From: Bowmanella sp. JS7-9
GTDB lineage: Bacteria > Pseudomonadota > Gammaproteobacteria > Enterobacterales > Alteromonadaceae
Assembly: GCF_004329715.1 (NCBI RefSeq)
Contig: NZ_JXSY01000002.1
Span: forward strand, 248,001-312,000
Reading direction: 5' to 3'
DNA length: 64,000 nucleotides
The number at the start of each line of letters is the position of its first letter. Positions within the stretch are counted from its first letter, which is position 1. The position numbers and the translations under genes are program-made. The notes beneath the pieces are model-generated. The model saw only the letters and a list, made by a program, of their open reading frames with translations. It was not told the DNA's origin and did no database searches. Positions 52,458 to 63,212 of this stretch are shown one piece after another.

Positions 52458-54131
52458 ATGACTGAAAATTTTGCTCAACTCTTTGAAGAGAGTTTAAAAC
52501 AACTTGAAACTCGCCCAGGTGCCATCGTTAAAGGTACTGTTGTTGCAATCGACAAAGACATCGTTCTGGTTGATGCGGGTCTCAAATCTGAAAGTGCTAT
52601 CCCTGCAGAACAGTTCAAAAACGCTGAAGGTAACCTGGAAATCGCCGTTGGCGATACAGTTGATGTTGCACTGGACGCTGTTGAAGACGGCTTCGGTGAA
52701 ACTATCCTGTCTCGTGAAAAAGCTAAGCGTCACGAAGCATGGGTTGAGCTGGAAAAAGCATACGAAGAGAAAGCCACTATTATCGGTGTTATCAACGGTA
52801 AAGTTAAAGGTGGTTTCACTGTTGAAATCAATGCAGTACGTGCCTTCTTACCAGGTTCACTGGTAGACGTTCGTCCAGTAACGAACACTACTCACCTGGA
52901 AGGCAAAGAGCTGGAATTCAAAGTTATCAAGCTGGATGCTAAGCGTAACAACGTTGTAGTATCTCGCCGCGCTGTTATTGAAGCTGAAAGCAGTGCAGAG
53001 CGTGCAGAACTGCTGTCCAACCTGGAAGAAGGTATGGAAGTGAAAGGTATCGTTAAGAACCTGACAGACTACGGTGCATTCGTAGATCTGGGCGGTGTTG
53101 ACGGCCTGCTGCACATCACTGATATGGCTTGGAAACGCGTTAAGAACCCAGCTGAGATCGTAAGCGTAGGCGACGAGATCAACGTTAAGGTTCTGAAGTT
53201 CGACAAAGAGAAGTCACGCGTATCTCTGGGTATGAAGCAAATGGGCAACGACCCATGGCAAGAAATTTCTACCCGTTACCCAGAAGGTGCTCGCATCTCT
53301 GGTCAGGTAACTAACCTGACTGACTACGGCTGCTTCGTAGAAATCGAAGACGGCGTTGAAGGTCTGGTTCACGTTTCTGAAATGGATTGGACTAACAAGA
53401 ACATCCACCCATCTAAGGTTGTTAACCTGGGCGACACAGTAGAAGTAATGGTACTGGAAATCGACGAAGACCGTCGCCGTATCTCTCTGGGTCTGAAACA
53501 GTGTAAAGCAAACCCATGGGAAGAGTTCGCTAAGTCTTACAACAAAGGCGACAAAGTGACTGGTAAGATCAAGTCAATCACTGACTTCGGTATCTTCATC
53601 GGTCTGGACGGCGGCATCGATGGTCTGGTTCACCTGTCTGACATCAGCTGGAACAAAGCTGGTGAAGAAGCAGTACGTGAATTCAAGAAAGGCGACGAAA
53701 TCACTGCTGTGGTTCTGCAAGTCGATCCAGAGCGTGAGCGTATCTCTCTTGGCGTTAAGCAAATCGAAGAAGATCCTTTCAATAAGTATCTGACAGATAA
53801 CAAGAAAGGTGCTATCGTTATCGGTAAAGTTACCGCTGTTGATGCCAAAGGTGTAACTGTTCAACTGGCAGAAGAAGTTGAAGGTTATGTCCGCGCAGCA
53901 GACCTGTCTCGTGACCGTATCGAAGACGCGTCTGAAGTCGTTAAAGTTGGCGAAGAGCTGGAAGCCAAGTACGTTGGTGTAGATCGTAAAAACCGTATCG
54001 TTAACCTGTCTGTGAAGGCAAAAGACGAAGCGGAAGAAAAAGAAGCGATCGATAAAGTCAATCAGCAAGAAGAAGTGACTTTCTCTAACGCGATGGCAGA
54101 AGCCTTCAAAGCCGCTAAAGGCGAAGAGTAA
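52458..54131 (+). CDS. rpsA: 30S ribosomal protein S1
   Basis: A 557-residue protein, the same length as E. coli S1, with six S1/OB repeats; the start of domains 3-6 is marked by repeated (V/I)[31 protein letters not shown] sequences. S1 recruits mRNA to the 30S subunit. The frame can be extended to a TTG at 52446, but [13 protein letters not shown] at 52458 is the family start. Codon use is visibly biased to highly expressed codons compared with neighbours. It is followed by a terminator and ihfB. Confidence 0.99.
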   Translation: MTENFAQLFEESLKQLETRPGAIVKGTVVAIDKDIVLVDAGLKSESAIPAEQFKNAEGNLEIAVGDTVDVALDAVEDGFGETILSREKAKRHEAWVELEKAYEEKATIIGVINGKVKGGFTVEINAVRAFLPGSLVDVRPVTNTTHLEGKELEFKVIKLDAKRNNVVVSRRAVIEAESSAERAELLSNLEEGMEVKGIVKNLTDYGAFVDLGGVDGLLHITDMAWKRVKNPAEIVSVGDEINVKVLKFDKEKSRVSLGMKQMGNDPWQEISTRYPEGARISGQVTNLTDYGCFVEIEDGVEGLVHVSEMDWTNKNIHPSKVVNLGDTVEVMVLEIDEDRRRISLGLKQCKANPWEEFAKSYNKGDKVTGKIKSITDFGIFIGLDGGIDGLVHLSDISWNKAGEEAVREFKKGDEITAVVLQVDPERERISLGVKQIEEDPFNKYLTDNKKGAIVIGKVTAVDAKGVTVQLAEEVEGYVRAADLSRDRIEDASEVVKVGEELEAKYVGVDRKNRIVNLSVKAKDEAEEKEAIDKVNQQEEVTFSNAMAEAFKAAKGEE

Positions 54132-54137
54132 TCAACA

Positions 54138-54163
54138 AAGGGAGCTTAACGCTCCCTTTTTTG
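54138..54163 (+). terminator. Intrinsic terminator of rpsA
   Basis: AAGGGAGC and GCTCCCTT pair around a 5-nt loop, followed by a T run. Confidence 0.85.
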
Positions 54164-54202
54164 TGGTAACCGATTAATTTAACTTTCTGGAGTGTTGCCA
54201 AT

Positions 54203-54481
54203 ATGACCAAGTCAGAGTTGATTGAACGGTTAGCTGATCAATATCGTCAATTACCCGCCAAGGATGTGGAAAGCGCAATCAAGGAAATACTTGAGCAAAT
54301 GGCGCAGACCCTGCAACGTGGAGATCGCATTGAGATCCGCGGCTTTGGTAGTTTCTCTTTGCATTACCGCGCCCCGAGAGTTGGCCGTAACCCTAAAACC
54401 GGCGATACCGTCGAGTTAGAGGGAAAATATGTGCCGCACTTCAAGCCTGGTAAAGAGTTACGCGAACGCGTAAATGACTGA
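54203..54481 (+). CDS. ihfB: Integration host factor subunit beta
   Basis: A 92-residue DNA-bending protein (E. coli 94). [13 protein letters not shown] and the DNA-binding arm [22 protein letters not shown] with its intercalating Pro are diagnostic. It pairs with IhfA, which is not in this window. The rpsA-ihfB order is conserved. A strong terminator follows. Confidence 0.98.
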   Translation: MTKSELIERLADQYRQLPAKDVESAIKEILEQMAQTLQRGDRIEIRGFGSFSLHYRAPRVGRNPKTGDTVELEGKYVPHFKPGKELRERVND

Positions 54482-54521
54482 TTGATCCTCTAAAAAAAAC
54501 GCCTGAAATGCGATATGCTAG

Positions 54522-54547
54522 CGGCATTCCAATGGAGTGCCGTTTTT
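54522..54547 (+). terminator. Intrinsic terminator of ihfB
   Basis: CGGCATTCC and GGAGTGCCG pair (one G-U) around a 3-nt loop, followed by TTTTT, 40 bp past the stop codon. Confidence 0.8.
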
Positions 54548-54573
54548 GTATCTGAGTAAAAGGAACTGATTGA

Positions 54574-54840
54574 GTGAAGAAACTGCTGATTTTTCTGATA
54601 TTTCTGTTTGTGATGCTGGTTGCAGTAGCAGTTGGGGCACAAAATGATCAGTGGATCCAGGTTAATTACATTATCGCCTCCAGCCAGATGCATGTGGCCA
54701 CGCTGATGGCCCTGTCTATCGGGCTGGGTTTTATCCTGGCGCTGTCTCTGAGCGGGCTCGTGATGCTCAGGCTCAGTTGGCACAACAAACATCTGCAACG
54801 TCGCCTGAAACGACTCAGCCACGCCAACGAGCAAAAGTAA
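54574..54840 (+). CDS. lapA: LapA, lipopolysaccharide assembly protein A
   Basis: An 88-residue inner-membrane protein (formerly YciS) with two helices (about residues 4-22 and 41-66) and a basic coiled cytoplasmic tail. VGAQNDQWIQVNYIIA is typical of the family. The start codon is GTG, behind AGGA. LapA works with LapB in controlling LpxC breakdown by FtsH and so the amount of lipopolysaccharide (E. coli knowledge). lapB starts 6 bp later. Confidence 0.92.
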   Translation: MKKLLIFLIFLFVMLVAVAVGAQNDQWIQVNYIIASSQMHVATLMALSIGLGFILALSLSGLVMLRLSWHNKHLQRRLKRLSHANEQK

Positions 54841-54846
54841 CCGGGT

Positions 54847-56016
54847 ATGCTGGAGTTATTATTCTTACTACTTCCAGTTGCTGCCGGTTATGGATGGGTA
54901 ATGGGCCGCAATAGTCTGCGCCACGCCCAACAGAAACAATCTAAAATACTCTCCCGCCATTATTATCGTGGCTTAAATTTCCTGTTATCCGATCAGCCGG
55001 ATAAAGCCGTCGACACGTTAATTAAGATGATCAGCGTGGATAGCGATACGCTGGAAACCCATATTGCAATGGGGAATTTTTTTCGCCATCGCGGAGAGCT
55101 GGACCGTGCTATTCGTATTCACCAAACGTTAGTAGGAAAGGACAATCTCAGTGCTGAACAAAAGGCTCTGGCGCTGAAGGAACTGGGTCGCGATTATCTG
55201 TTAGCTGGATTTTTAGAGCGCGCCGAAGCCGCCTATTTGCAATTGCTGGAGAGCGATAAGCACTATCTGGAAGCCCAGCAACAGTTATTTAATATCTATC
55301 AAACCACTAAAGAGTGGGATCGTGCCATCGAACTGGCCGAGCGTATGGTGGCGTGCCATGGCGACAATGATGAGTTATGTCAGCGTGTTGCACATTTTTA
55401 CTGCGAACAGGCTGCCATCGAAATCCAGCAGGACAACTTAAAACAGGCACACGCGTTATTACAAAAGGCTGTGCGCTCCGACGAACATGCGGTGCGACCG
55501 TTTCTGATGCTGGGTAAATTGGCCCTGAATCATGCCCAGGCCGCCGATGCCTATGATTACCTGAGCCAGGTGCCGGAACGGGATATAAACTGGTTAAGTG
55601 AAGCCATGCCACTGATAGAAACGGCCGCTCAGGAGAGCAAACGCCTGGCGGAATTTGAAGAATTCCTCGAACAGCACTGGCAGAAATGTGCCTCTGCCTA
55701 TTTGGCGAAAACCCGGTTGGTGGCGCGTCAGGTCGGTGAGGGCGAAGCCAGTAGCTTCCTGTTACAGCAATTACGCCGTTCTCCTACAATGAAAGGATTT
55801 CGGCAATTAATGGATTTGTATCTTAAGCAGGATGCTGCAAATGATTCCGGTAACAGCCTGAGAATGTTGCAGGAACTGGTCGACGAACAGATCCAGCGTC
55901 GACCTAAGTACCGATGCGGCAGTTGCGGCTTTTCTGGTCAAAGTATTCATTGGTTGTGCCCATCCTGTAAAAAGTGGGGCACAGTTAAACCAATAAAAGG
56001 GTTGGATGGAGAGTAG
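54847..56016 (+). CDS. lapB: LapB, lipopolysaccharide assembly protein B
   Basis: A 389-residue protein, as in E. coli (YciM). An N-terminal membrane helix ([21 protein letters not shown]) is followed by TPR repeats ([23 protein letters not shown] onward) and a C-terminal rubredoxin-like zinc module ([11 protein letters not shown], then LCPSCKKWG). It steers FtsH to LpxC. It is in an operon with lapA, and pyrF begins right at its end. Confidence 0.95.
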   Translation: MLELLFLLLPVAAGYGWVMGRNSLRHAQQKQSKILSRHYYRGLNFLLSDQPDKAVDTLIKMISVDSDTLETHIAMGNFFRHRGELDRAIRIHQTLVGKDNLSAEQKALALKELGRDYLLAGFLERAEAAYLQLLESDKHYLEAQQQLFNIYQTTKEWDRAIELAERMVACHGDNDELCQRVAHFYCEQAAIEIQQDNLKQAHALLQKAVRSDEHAVRPFLMLGKLALNHAQAADAYDYLSQVPERDINWLSEAMPLIETAAQESKRLAEFEEFLEQHWQKCASAYLAKTRLVARQVGEGEASSFLLQQLRRSPTMKGFRQLMDLYLKQDAANDSGNSLRMLQELVDEQIQRRPKYRCGSCGFSGQSIHWLCPSCKKWGTVKPIKGLDGE

Positions 56017-56017
56017 T

Positions 56018-56716
56018 ATGCAAGACCCAAAAGTTATTGTGGCGCTGGACTTTGATAAAGAGCACGACGCCCTGCAATTTGTTGAGCGGGTCAGTCCATC
56101 TGATTGCCGCCTTAAAGTAGGCAAAGAAATGTTTACCTACTTAGGCCCGCAGTTTGTTAAGTCTTTGATTAACAAGGGTTTCGACGTTTTTCTCGACCTA
56201 AAATTTCACGATATTCCTAATACCGTCGCCAAAGCCTGCGTGGCTGCCGCCGATATGGGGGTGTGGATGGTCAATGTGCACGCCAGTGGCGGGCGAAAGA
56301 TGATGGAAACTACCCGTACTGAATTAGCGTCATTTGGAGCCAATGCACCTAAGCTAATTGCCGTTACCGTGTTGACCAGTATGAGTGAAACAGAATTACG
56401 CGAAACCGGTGTACCCCGTTCACCTGAGCAACAGGTGCTTCATCTGGCCACGCTTGCTCAACAAAGCGGGATGGATGGTGTCGTGTGCTCGGCACAGGAA
56501 GCGGCGATGTTAAAACAAACGCTGGGCCATGCATTTCAGTTGGTCACGCCGGGGATACGTCCAGTAGGCGCAGAGCTGGGTGATCAGATGAGGGTAATGA
56601 CGCCAGAGCAAGCGATGCTGGCAGGCGTAGATTACATGGTCATTGGACGGCCGATTACTAAGGCATCAGATCCTGTCGCGGTGTTGAACGAGATTAACCG
56701 TAGTATTTCAAGCTAG
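56018..56716 (+). CDS. pyrF: Orotidine 5'-phosphate decarboxylase
   Basis: A 232-residue TIM-barrel enzyme for the last step of UMP synthesis. Seen are VIVALDFD, the catalytic [14 protein letters not shown] block and TPGIRP near the end. The ATG at 56018 has a GGAG site; an ATG at 56006 overlapping lapB is possible but adds four residues without support. It follows lapB by one base, the lapA-lapB-pyrF arrangement of E. coli. A bidirectional terminator separates it from rne. Confidence 0.97.
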   Translation: MQDPKVIVALDFDKEHDALQFVERVSPSDCRLKVGKEMFTYLGPQFVKSLINKGFDVFLDLKFHDIPNTVAKACVAAADMGVWMVNVHASGGRKMMETTRTELASFGANAPKLIAVTVLTSMSETELRETGVPRSPEQQVLHLATLAQQSGMDGVVCSAQEAAMLKQTLGHAFQLVTPGIRPVGAELGDQMRVMTPEQAMLAGVDYMVIGRPITKASDPVAVLNEINRSISS

Positions 56717-56772
56717 CGGATTTGACCCTGGCAACGTCTTAACTGGCGCAGGCTGGTGTAAGTGAGACCAAT

Positions 56773-56802
56773 AAAAAAGGCTGCCAATGGCAGCCTTTTT
56801 TA
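56773..56802. terminator. Bidirectional intrinsic terminator (pyrF / rne)
   Basis: AAAAAGGCTGCC and GGCAGCCTTTTT pair around a 3-nt loop, with A and T runs on either side. Confidence 0.9.
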
Positions 56803-56814
56803 TTGGTGCTGCGG

Positions 56815-59703
56815 TTATTCTACCGCAGCTGGTTTAGTCATTGGTGCGACAGCGTTGGCCGTCACATGAGCACTACCGGCAGCGCGACCGCTGAATGCCA
56901 GAGCAGGGCGCGCATCATCGGCACGGGCAATGATGGTAAGCTCACCAATTGCCATCTCAACCTTGGCAGGTGTTGCCATCGGATGCGTGACCGTAATGGG
57001 TTTTGCGGCCTCTTTTTTGCTGGCAGCTTTTGCACGTTTAGGCTTAGCAGCGGCTTTTTTCGCAACTGGCTTTTCAACCTCAACGTCGGCTGCAGCAACC
57101 ACAGGTGCGTCGGACTCGCTGATTTCTACCTCAGCAGTTTCTTCAGTACTTTGTGCAGAATTGACTACTTCTTCCACTTCGGCAGTTTCTGCTACTGTGG
57201 CAGGTTCGCTGATCACAACCTCTGGCTGATTATCATCTAACTGAATTTCAACCTGCATTGGTTGCTCTGCCGCTGTCTCTTCAACCGGGCTCAGCAAGTC
57301 ATATTGCATTTCACTTTGCTCAGCTGGATAGCGACTTTCCACTGCGTCTTCATCCTGCTGGCTCCGCTTGCGACGCTGACCCGCGGCACGCATATGACGA
57401 GGTGAACGGCGTGAACGGGTACGGCCCGCTTTTTTCTCATCGGTATCATCAGTGTGCTCTGCAGACTCCACTTGCTCAGCAGAATCTACAGTCTGAGTTT
57501 CTTCTGAGGTAACGGGTGACGCGACTGCTGCACTTTCTACAACAGGTGCATGTGCTTCGGCGGTTACATTCGCTTCATCAGCGCTCACATTTGACAGTGT
57601 TTCAGTGTCTGTATTTGGCACTTCAGCGGCAAGTTGCTCAGTGGGAGCCTGGTTAACACGAACGCTACGACGCTGATCGCGGCGTTTACGACGTTGCGCC
57701 ACTTTCTTCTCAACAGGCGTCTCGTCTTTGCTCGAGTCTGACACAGCTGCATCAGCCACTTTCTGATTATCCGCTTTAACGTCTTTACGCTCATTGCGGT
57801 CACGGCGGTTGTTACGATCATTACGGCGATTATTACGACCTTTGTTGTCGTCTTTAGCGGCGTCTTGTTTTTCTTCCGCTTTCACCTCAGTCTGACGGTT
57901 ACGGCCTTTGCCATTACGATCTCTGTCAGGACGTTTACGATTACGTTTATTACGCTGTTGGTTGCGACCGTTAGCTGACTTCTTGTTCTTGTCAGTCTTT
58001 TTCTCGTCGCTGCTGAACAAACCAGTAATCGCAGCAACGATACGGCTAAACAGCGATGGCTTCTCAACCGCTTTGGCCTGTGGTGCTGGGGTTGGCGCAG
58101 GCGCAGTCGGTGCAGTCAGACCCTGCAGGGCAGGCTGTTCACGTTTAACCGGCTCGGCATGGGCAAATGACACTACGTCAACCTGTTCTTTTTCAACCAG
58201 GGTGCGTTGATAGCTGATTTCGTTGCTCACCATGTCACGGCGTACGCGGGTAACCTGATAATGTGGCGTATCCATGTTTGGATTAGGGATCACGATAATT
58301 TGCAGCTTCTGGCGTTTTTCAATGCTTTGAATGACGCTGCGTTTTTCGTTCAATAGATACGTTGCAACCTCTACCGGTAACTGCGCTTCGATCTGACCCG
58401 TATTATCTTTCAGTGCTTCTTCTTCTAACAGACGCAAGATAGACAGGGCCAGTGACTCAGTACCACGAATGGTGCCGTGACCTTCACAGCGTGGGCAAAC
58501 ATGGTGGGCCGACTCACCCAGGGAAGGACGCAGACGCTGGCGTGACATTTCCATCAGGCCAAAACGAGAAATACGGCCAATCTGGATGCGCGCACGGTCG
58601 TGGCGAGTGGCTTCCTTCAGACGATTTTCTACTTCACGCTGATGGCGTACCGGTGTCATATCGATAAAGTCGATCACCACCAGACCACCTAAATCGCGCA
58701 GACGTAACTGACGGGCAATTTCGTCGGCCGCTTCCAGGTTGGTATTCAGTGCAGTCTCTTCAATATCACCGCCTTTGGTTGCGCGGGAAGAGTTGATATC
58801 GATAGAGGTCAGGGCTTCAGTTGGGTCGATAACAATCGAACCACCAGAAGGTAAGCGTACTTCACGCTGGAAAGCCGATTCAATTTGGCTTTCAATCTGG
58901 TAATGGCTGAATAGTGGCACATCACCCTGATATTGTTTCACCCGGTTAGCAAAATCCGGGCGGACTAATTCGATATGTTTTTTAGCTTGTTCAAATATTT
59001 GCGCATCATCGATAAGAATTTCACCGATATCACGGCGCAGATAATCACGGATAGCACGCACAATGACGTTACTTTCCTGATGAATCAAAAATGGTGCAGG
59101 GCGGGCAGAAGACACTTCTTCGATTGCTGCCCAGTGAGACTTGAGTACAGTTAAATCCCATGCCAATTCTTCAGCGGATTTACCTACACCAGCCGTTCGT
59201 ACAATCAGACCCATGCCATCTGGTACATCCAGGTCGTCCAGTGCTTCTTTGAGATCTGAACGCTCATCACCTTCGATACGGCGAGAGATACCACCGGCAC
59301 GCGGGTTATTTGGCATCAATACCAGGTAGCTACCAGCCAGACTGATAAAAGTAGTTAACGCCGCACCTTTTTGGCCACGCTCTTCTTTATCGATTTGTAC
59401 GATGACTTCCTGACCTTCACGGATCACATCTTTGATATTTGGACGGCCATTAAAGTTGTAATCGGAAGGGAAGTAGTTACGGGCAATTTCTTTGAGGGGC
59501 AGGAAACCGTGGCGTTCAGCGCCGTAGTCGACAAAAGCAGCTTCAAGGCTAGGTTCGACGCGGGTAATTTTACCCTTATAGATGTTGGCTTTTTTCTGTT
59601 CATGTCCTGGACTTTCGATGTCCAGATCATACAGCTTTTGCCCATCTACCAGTGCAACTCGCAGCTCTTCGTGCTGGGTCGCGTTGATAAGCATTCTTTT
59701 CAT
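56815..59703 (-). CDS. rne: Ribonuclease E
   Basis: A 962-residue endonuclease and degradosome scaffold (E. coli 1061). The catalytic half has the S1 domain (about 38-125), the metal-binding Asp302 ([14 protein letters not shown]) and Asp345 region (VIDFIDMT), and the Zn-link CPRCEGHG. The C-terminal half is disordered but keeps landmarks: an amphipathic membrane segment near residues 546-562 ([14 protein letters not shown]), Arg-rich RNA-binding stretches, [16 protein letters not shown], and an extreme C-terminus ([19 protein letters not shown]) like the PNPase-binding site of E. coli. It is divergent from rluC. Confidence 0.98.
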   Translation of the reverse strand: MKRMLINATQHEELRVALVDGQKLYDLDIESPGHEQKKANIYKGKITRVEPSLEAAFVDYGAERHGFLPLKEIARNYFPSDYNFNGRPNIKDVIREGQEVIVQIDKEERGQKGAALTTFISLAGSYLVLMPNNPRAGGISRRIEGDERSDLKEALDDLDVPDGMGLIVRTAGVGKSAEELAWDLTVLKSHWAAIEEVSSARPAPFLIHQESNVIVRAIRDYLRRDIGEILIDDAQIFEQAKKHIELVRPDFANRVKQYQGDVPLFSHYQIESQIESAFQREVRLPSGGSIVIDPTEALTSIDINSSRATKGGDIEETALNTNLEAADEIARQLRLRDLGGLVVIDFIDMTPVRHQREVENRLKEATRHDRARIQIGRISRFGLMEMSRQRLRPSLGESAHHVCPRCEGHGTIRGTESLALSILRLLEEEALKDNTGQIEAQLPVEVATYLLNEKRSVIQSIEKRQKLQIIVIPNPNMDTPHYQVTRVRRDMVSNEISYQRTLVEKEQVDVVSFAHAEPVKREQPALQGLTAPTAPAPTPAPQAKAVEKPSLFSRIVAAITGLFSSDEKKTDKNKKSANGRNQQRNKRNRKRPDRDRNGKGRNRQTEVKAEEKQDAAKDDNKGRNNRRNDRNNRRDRNERKDVKADNQKVADAAVSDSSKDETPVEKKVAQRRKRRDQRRSVRVNQAPTEQLAAEVPNTDTETLSNVSADEANVTAEAHAPVVESAAVASPVTSEETQTVDSAEQVESAEHTDDTDEKKAGRTRSRRSPRHMRAAGQRRKRSQQDEDAVESRYPAEQSEMQYDLLSPVEETAAEQPMQVEIQLDDNQPEVVISEPATVAETAEVEEVVNSAQSTEETAEVEISESDAPVVAAADVEVEKPVAKKAAAKPKRAKAASKKEAAKPITVTHPMATPAKVEMAIGELTIIARADDARPALAFSGRAAGSAHVTANAVAPMTKPAAVE

Positions 59704-60159
59704 ATTGTGACTCGATAATTAAGTTTATCGATCACTTAAACTGCCACGCATGGCCAACCTGGTCAGAACCTGAAAGGAAGTCTCCCGACTTAAGGGTTCG
59801 TTATACGTTGTTATGTCTGTCTGTCGCGTTAATCGTTACCCGGTTCTTCTTTTAAGTTACCCGGTAACGCCAAACTGGTCAGCGGAAATGCGGTTTAAGC
59901 GATCTTCGCGTAAAATTTTTTTTGCCGGATGATGTGTGGTCTGTTACCGATAATTCGCTTTTCAACTCACGGTATCATGCGTTTGCATCGTTCTACCGCA
60001 AGGATTCGTTCGGGGGTAACACCAACAAGTGTTCCATCATCACATCGCCTGTAGCTGTTGTTGGCTTACAAGCGGCGAAATTATCTCATTAATTCACGTA
60101 CTTAAGCAAGCAAATAAAAAGCGCGAAAACCCGCGTGATTACAGGTAAAATCGCGCCCC
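59704..60159. promoter_or_regulatory. rne-rluC divergent control region (456 bp)
   Basis: A long non-coding stretch upstream of rne, consistent with the long autoregulatory rne 5' UTR known from E. coli. On the rne strand CGTTACC (59863-59869) can pair with GGTAACG (59834-59840), and GTTACC/GGTAAC words recur near 59856, 59943 and 60015. I see no open frame, tRNA or clear -10/-35 pair. Confidence 0.5.
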
Positions 60160-61113
60160 ATGAAAGCACAAGAATCTACCCCACAAGTATTGTTTATCGA
60201 AATTGACGCAGAGCAGGACGGTCAGCGTATCGATAACTTTTTAAAAACCCAGCTCAAAGGTGTGCCGAAAAGCCTGATATACCGGGTGTTGCGCAAGGGC
60301 GAGGTGCGCGTGAATAAAAAACGCGTGAAACCAGAATACAAATTACAAAGCGGTGATTTGGTCAGGGTTCCGCCATTGCGGGTGGCAGAGGAAAAGCCAT
60401 TACCCAGTGTTCGTCTCGATAGCGTAAAAAATATTGAGCAGCAGATTATTTATGAAGACAAAGCCCTGATGGTGGTTAACAAGCCATCGGGTATGGCGGT
60501 ACACGGTGGCAGTGGTATTAGTTTTGGTTTAATTGAGTCGCTGCGTGCGCTGCGCCCTGATGCGAAGTTCCTTGAACTGGTGCACCGGTTAGATCGTGAT
60601 ACCAGCGGCGTCATTCTGGTCGCCAAAAAGCGCTCGGCATTGACGCACTTGCATGAACAACTGCGCAGTAAAACCGCCGATAAGCACTATCTGGCGCTGG
60701 TCAAGGGGCAGTGGCCGCGCAATCGCCATAAAGTGAAAGCGCCGTTGCAAAAGAACATCCTGCAATCAGGTGAGCGTATGGTGTTTGTTAATGATGCCGG
60801 TAAACCATCAGAAACGCATTTTGAGGTAATGGACACCTTTGCCAATGCGACGTTAGTCAAAGCGTCGCCAATCACTGGCAGAACCCATCAAATCCGGGTG
60901 CATTGTCAACATGCCGGTCATCCCATTGCCTGCGATGATAAATACGGTGACGGGGAATTCGATCGCCTTATGCAAAGCAGCGGCCTGAATCGTTTATTTC
61001 TGCATGCCTGGCAGATTCGGTTTATTCACCCACAGTCAGAAACCACGGTCAGCTTCGAGGCGCCACTGGATGACTACCTGCAGGGCGTATTGAAGCGTCT
61101 TGATAAAGCCTGA
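60160..61113 (+). CDS. rluC: 23S rRNA pseudouridine(955/2504/2580) synthase RluC
   Basis: A 317-residue RluA-family synthase (E. coli 319). N-terminal S4 RNA-binding domain (QRIDNFLKTQLKGVPKSLIYRVLRKGEVRVN), catalytic Asp145 in LVHRLDRDTSGVIL, and TGRTHQIRVHCQHAGHPIACD near the C-terminus. It is divergent from rne and followed 12 bp later by a HAD phosphatase gene, as in other gammaproteobacteria. Confidence 0.97.
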   Translation: MKAQESTPQVLFIEIDAEQDGQRIDNFLKTQLKGVPKSLIYRVLRKGEVRVNKKRVKPEYKLQSGDLVRVPPLRVAEEKPLPSVRLDSVKNIEQQIIYEDKALMVVNKPSGMAVHGGSGISFGLIESLRALRPDAKFLELVHRLDRDTSGVILVAKKRSALTHLHEQLRSKTADKHYLALVKGQWPRNRHKVKAPLQKNILQSGERMVFVNDAGKPSETHFEVMDTFANATLVKASPITGRTHQIRVHCQHAGHPIACDDKYGDGEFDRLMQSSGLNRLFLHAWQIRFIHPQSETTVSFEAPLDDYLQGVLKRLDKA

Positions 61114-61125
61114 GTTAAGTAGTGT

Positions 61126-61767
61126 ATGAAGTTCAAAGCAGTAATATTTGACTGGGATGGCACTTTAATGGACTCGACGCCACGCATTGTGTCCTGCGTG
61201 CAAAATGCTGCGCGGCGTGCAGGGTTGCCGGTTCCACAAGATGAAGCGGTGAATAACATCATTGGCTTGAGCTTACGCCCGGCGCTCGGACGTTTATTTC
61301 AAAGCGATGACCCGGCGCGGGTAGAACAGTTAGTTGATTTATATCGGGATGAGTATCTGTACCGAAATCCGACGCCTTCGCCATTGTTTTCGGCCGCCTT
61401 GCCTTTGTTAACAGCGTTAAAAAAGCAGGGACGATTGCTGGCGGTTGCCACAGGTAAAGCCAGACCGGGGCTGGATAGGGTTATGCAGGAAACCCAAACC
61501 GGGCATTATTTCCATATTACCCGTTGCGCCGATGAAGCCCGGTCAAAGCCACATCCTCAGATGCTTGAGCAGATCATTGAGCATTTACAAATTCGTGTGG
61601 ATGAAGCGGTAATGATTGGGGACACCGAACATGATATGGGAATGGCCGCTGCCATAGGCATGCCACGTATAGGGGTAACCTATGGGGCTCAACCAGCGCA
61701 TAAGTTAGAGCCGCATAAGCCATTGGCTATTATCGATGATCTACAGGATTTGATGGCCGTGCTTTAG
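61126..61767 (+). CDS. HAD-IA family phosphatase
   Basis: A 213-residue haloacid-dehalogenase hydrolase with the full motif set: nucleophile DWDGTLMDS, ATGKARPG (motif II), SKPHPQML (Lys motif III) and GDTEHDMGMA (motif IV). It resembles phosphoglycolate phosphatases and nucleotidases; the natural substrate is unknown. It is probably cotranscribed with rluC. It converges with yceF, with 4 bp between stops. Confidence 0.92.
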   Translation: MKFKAVIFDWDGTLMDSTPRIVSCVQNAARRAGLPVPQDEAVNNIIGLSLRPALGRLFQSDDPARVEQLVDLYRDEYLYRNPTPSPLFSAALPLLTALKKQGRLLAVATGKARPGLDRVMQETQTGHYFHITRCADEARSKPHPQMLEQIIEHLQIRVDEAVMIGDTEHDMGMAAAIGMPRIGVTYGAQPAHKLEPHKPLAIIDDLQDLMAVL

Positions 61768-61771
61768 GCCA

Positions 61772-62368
61772 TCAACTATTGACCTGCATATAATCAAACA
61801 CATCAATACCAGCCTGGGTAAATAATTCAATCAAGGCGATGGTTGGCAAACCTATCAGGCTATTAGGATCACGGCCGTTTAGCGAACGGAATAACGCAAT
61901 TCCCAAACCTTCGGATTTAAAGCTGCCGGCACAATTCAATGGTTGTTCGATTTGCACGTAACGGCGAATTTGGCTCGGCGTCAACGCCCGGAAATTGACC
62001 TGAAACGGTTCAACCAGCGACATATAATGATGGGTATCCGCGTTATACAGGCACAAGCCGGTTAAGAAGGTGACGGTTTTGCCACTGCATGCCGTAAGTT
62101 GTTTGACCGCGTTTTCTTCGCTGTGAGGCTTACCTAATATATGTCCATCAAACGTGGCAACCTGATCAGAACCAATCACCCAACCTTGTTTAACCTGTTC
62201 AGCCACCGCACGGGCTTTGGCTATTGCCAGCCTTTCGACTAAATCAGCTGCGCCTTCATCCGGTAACGGGGTTTCATCTACGTCCGGTTTGACGGTAGCA
62301 AAGGGAATATGCAATTTACTCAGAATTTCTTTGCGATAAACAGATGTTGAGGCGAGGGTAAGTTGCAT
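61772..62368 (-). CDS. yceF: YceF, Maf-like m7GTP pyrophosphatase
   Basis: A 198-residue Maf-family nucleotide pyrophosphatase (E. coli YceF 194), which removes 7-methyl-GTP in vitro. Maf blocks are LASTSVYRKEIL, KPDVDETPLP, VIGSDQVATFDG, GKPHSEENAVKQL and SFKSEGLGIALF. The YceF position next to yceD-rpmF is conserved and separates it from MafA/YhdE-type dTTPases. Divergent from yceD, 129 bp away. Confidence 0.93.
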   Translation of the reverse strand: MQLTLASTSVYRKEILSKLHIPFATVKPDVDETPLPDEGAADLVERLAIAKARAVAEQVKQGWVIGSDQVATFDGHILGKPHSEENAVKQLTACSGKTVTFLTGLCLYNADTHHYMSLVEPFQVNFRALTPSQIRRYVQIEQPLNCAGSFKSEGLGIALFRSLNGRDPNSLIGLPTIALIELFTQAGIDVFDYMQVNS

Positions 62369-62497
62369 AATGGCTCCCAGAATGTAAAGGCGCTAAGTTT
62401 ACCCTGAAGTGCCGGAATTAAAAAACGCCGTAACACCTGTAGTGGTAAGGATTTTTGTTTTGACTCATGCCGCGTCTCACTATATTATGCGCGCCCT

Positions 62498-63025
62498 ATG
62501 CAAAAGCTGAAACTGCCTAAATTCATCGATCCGGTCAAAGCCGCCACACAACGCTCTGATTATCAGGGGGTCGTGGCTGCAAAAGACATGATGCGTTTGG
62601 CCGAAACAGTCTATGCTATGGACGATTTCGCCAGCATTGAAGTGAAGTTTGACACTGATGCGCAGGGTCTTCATTACTTTGAGGGTGAAATCACGATATC
62701 TGTACAAATGCAATGCCAGCGGTGTGATGAACCATTTGCAATGCCAGTAGCTGTTTCATTCAGCTACACCCCTGTGAAAGCAGGACAGGATATCGAAGAA
62801 ATTCCGGATATCTACGAACCGGTAGAGGTCAATGACCACGGAGAAATCGATCTGCTTCAAATTATTGAAGACGAGATCATTGTCGCGTTGCCGCTGGTAG
62901 CCATGCATGATGAGCGTGACTGTAAGCGTAAGGCAGCCGATATGGTATTTGGCAAGATCGAACCGGCAGCAGAGCGTCCAAACCCCTTTGCGGTGTTAAA
63001 AGAACTTAAGCGAGACGAGGAGTAA
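62498..63025 (+). CDS. yceD: YceD, large ribosomal RNA subunit accumulation protein
   Basis: A 175-residue DUF177 protein. The conserved metal-ligand-like cysteines QCQRCDEPF and the C-terminal [12 protein letters not shown] block are visible. In E. coli YceD helps 23S rRNA accumulate. It is the first gene before rpmF, 5 bp away, as in most gammaproteobacteria. Confidence 0.95.
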   Translation: MQKLKLPKFIDPVKAATQRSDYQGVVAAKDMMRLAETVYAMDDFASIEVKFDTDAQGLHYFEGEITISVQMQCQRCDEPFAMPVAVSFSYTPVKAGQDIEEIPDIYEPVEVNDHGEIDLLQIIEDEIIVALPLVAMHDERDCKRKAADMVFGKIEPAAERPNPFAVLKELKRDEE

Positions 63026-63030
63026 TTGAA

Positions 63031-63201
63031 ATGGCGGTACAACAGAATCGTAAAACCCGTTCTAAGCGTGGCATGCGTCGTTCGCATGATGCCTTAACTG
63101 GTCCAACTTTGTCTGTAGACGCAACCTCTGGTGAAACGCATCGTCGTCACCATGTGACTGCAGATGGTTTCTATCGCGGTAAAAAGGTTATCGCTGACTA
63201 A
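63031..63201 (+). CDS. rpmF: 50S ribosomal protein L32
   Basis: A 56-residue basic protein: starts [20 protein letters not shown] and ends GKKVIAD. Length and sequence are typical of the gammaproteobacterial type without the four zinc cysteines. It follows yceD by 5 bp and precedes plsX by 11 bp, the usual yceD-rpmF-plsX order. Confidence 0.98.
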   Translation: MAVQQNRKTRSKRGMRRSHDALTGPTLSVDATSGETHRRHHVTADGFYRGKKVIAD

Positions 63202-63212
63202 GCGGTAGTCGA

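Noticed and set aside
53574..54068. 164-codon frame antisense to rpsA
   Set aside because: Hydrophobic Phe-rich product, a known artefact opposite rpsA-like repeats; no ribosome-binding site.
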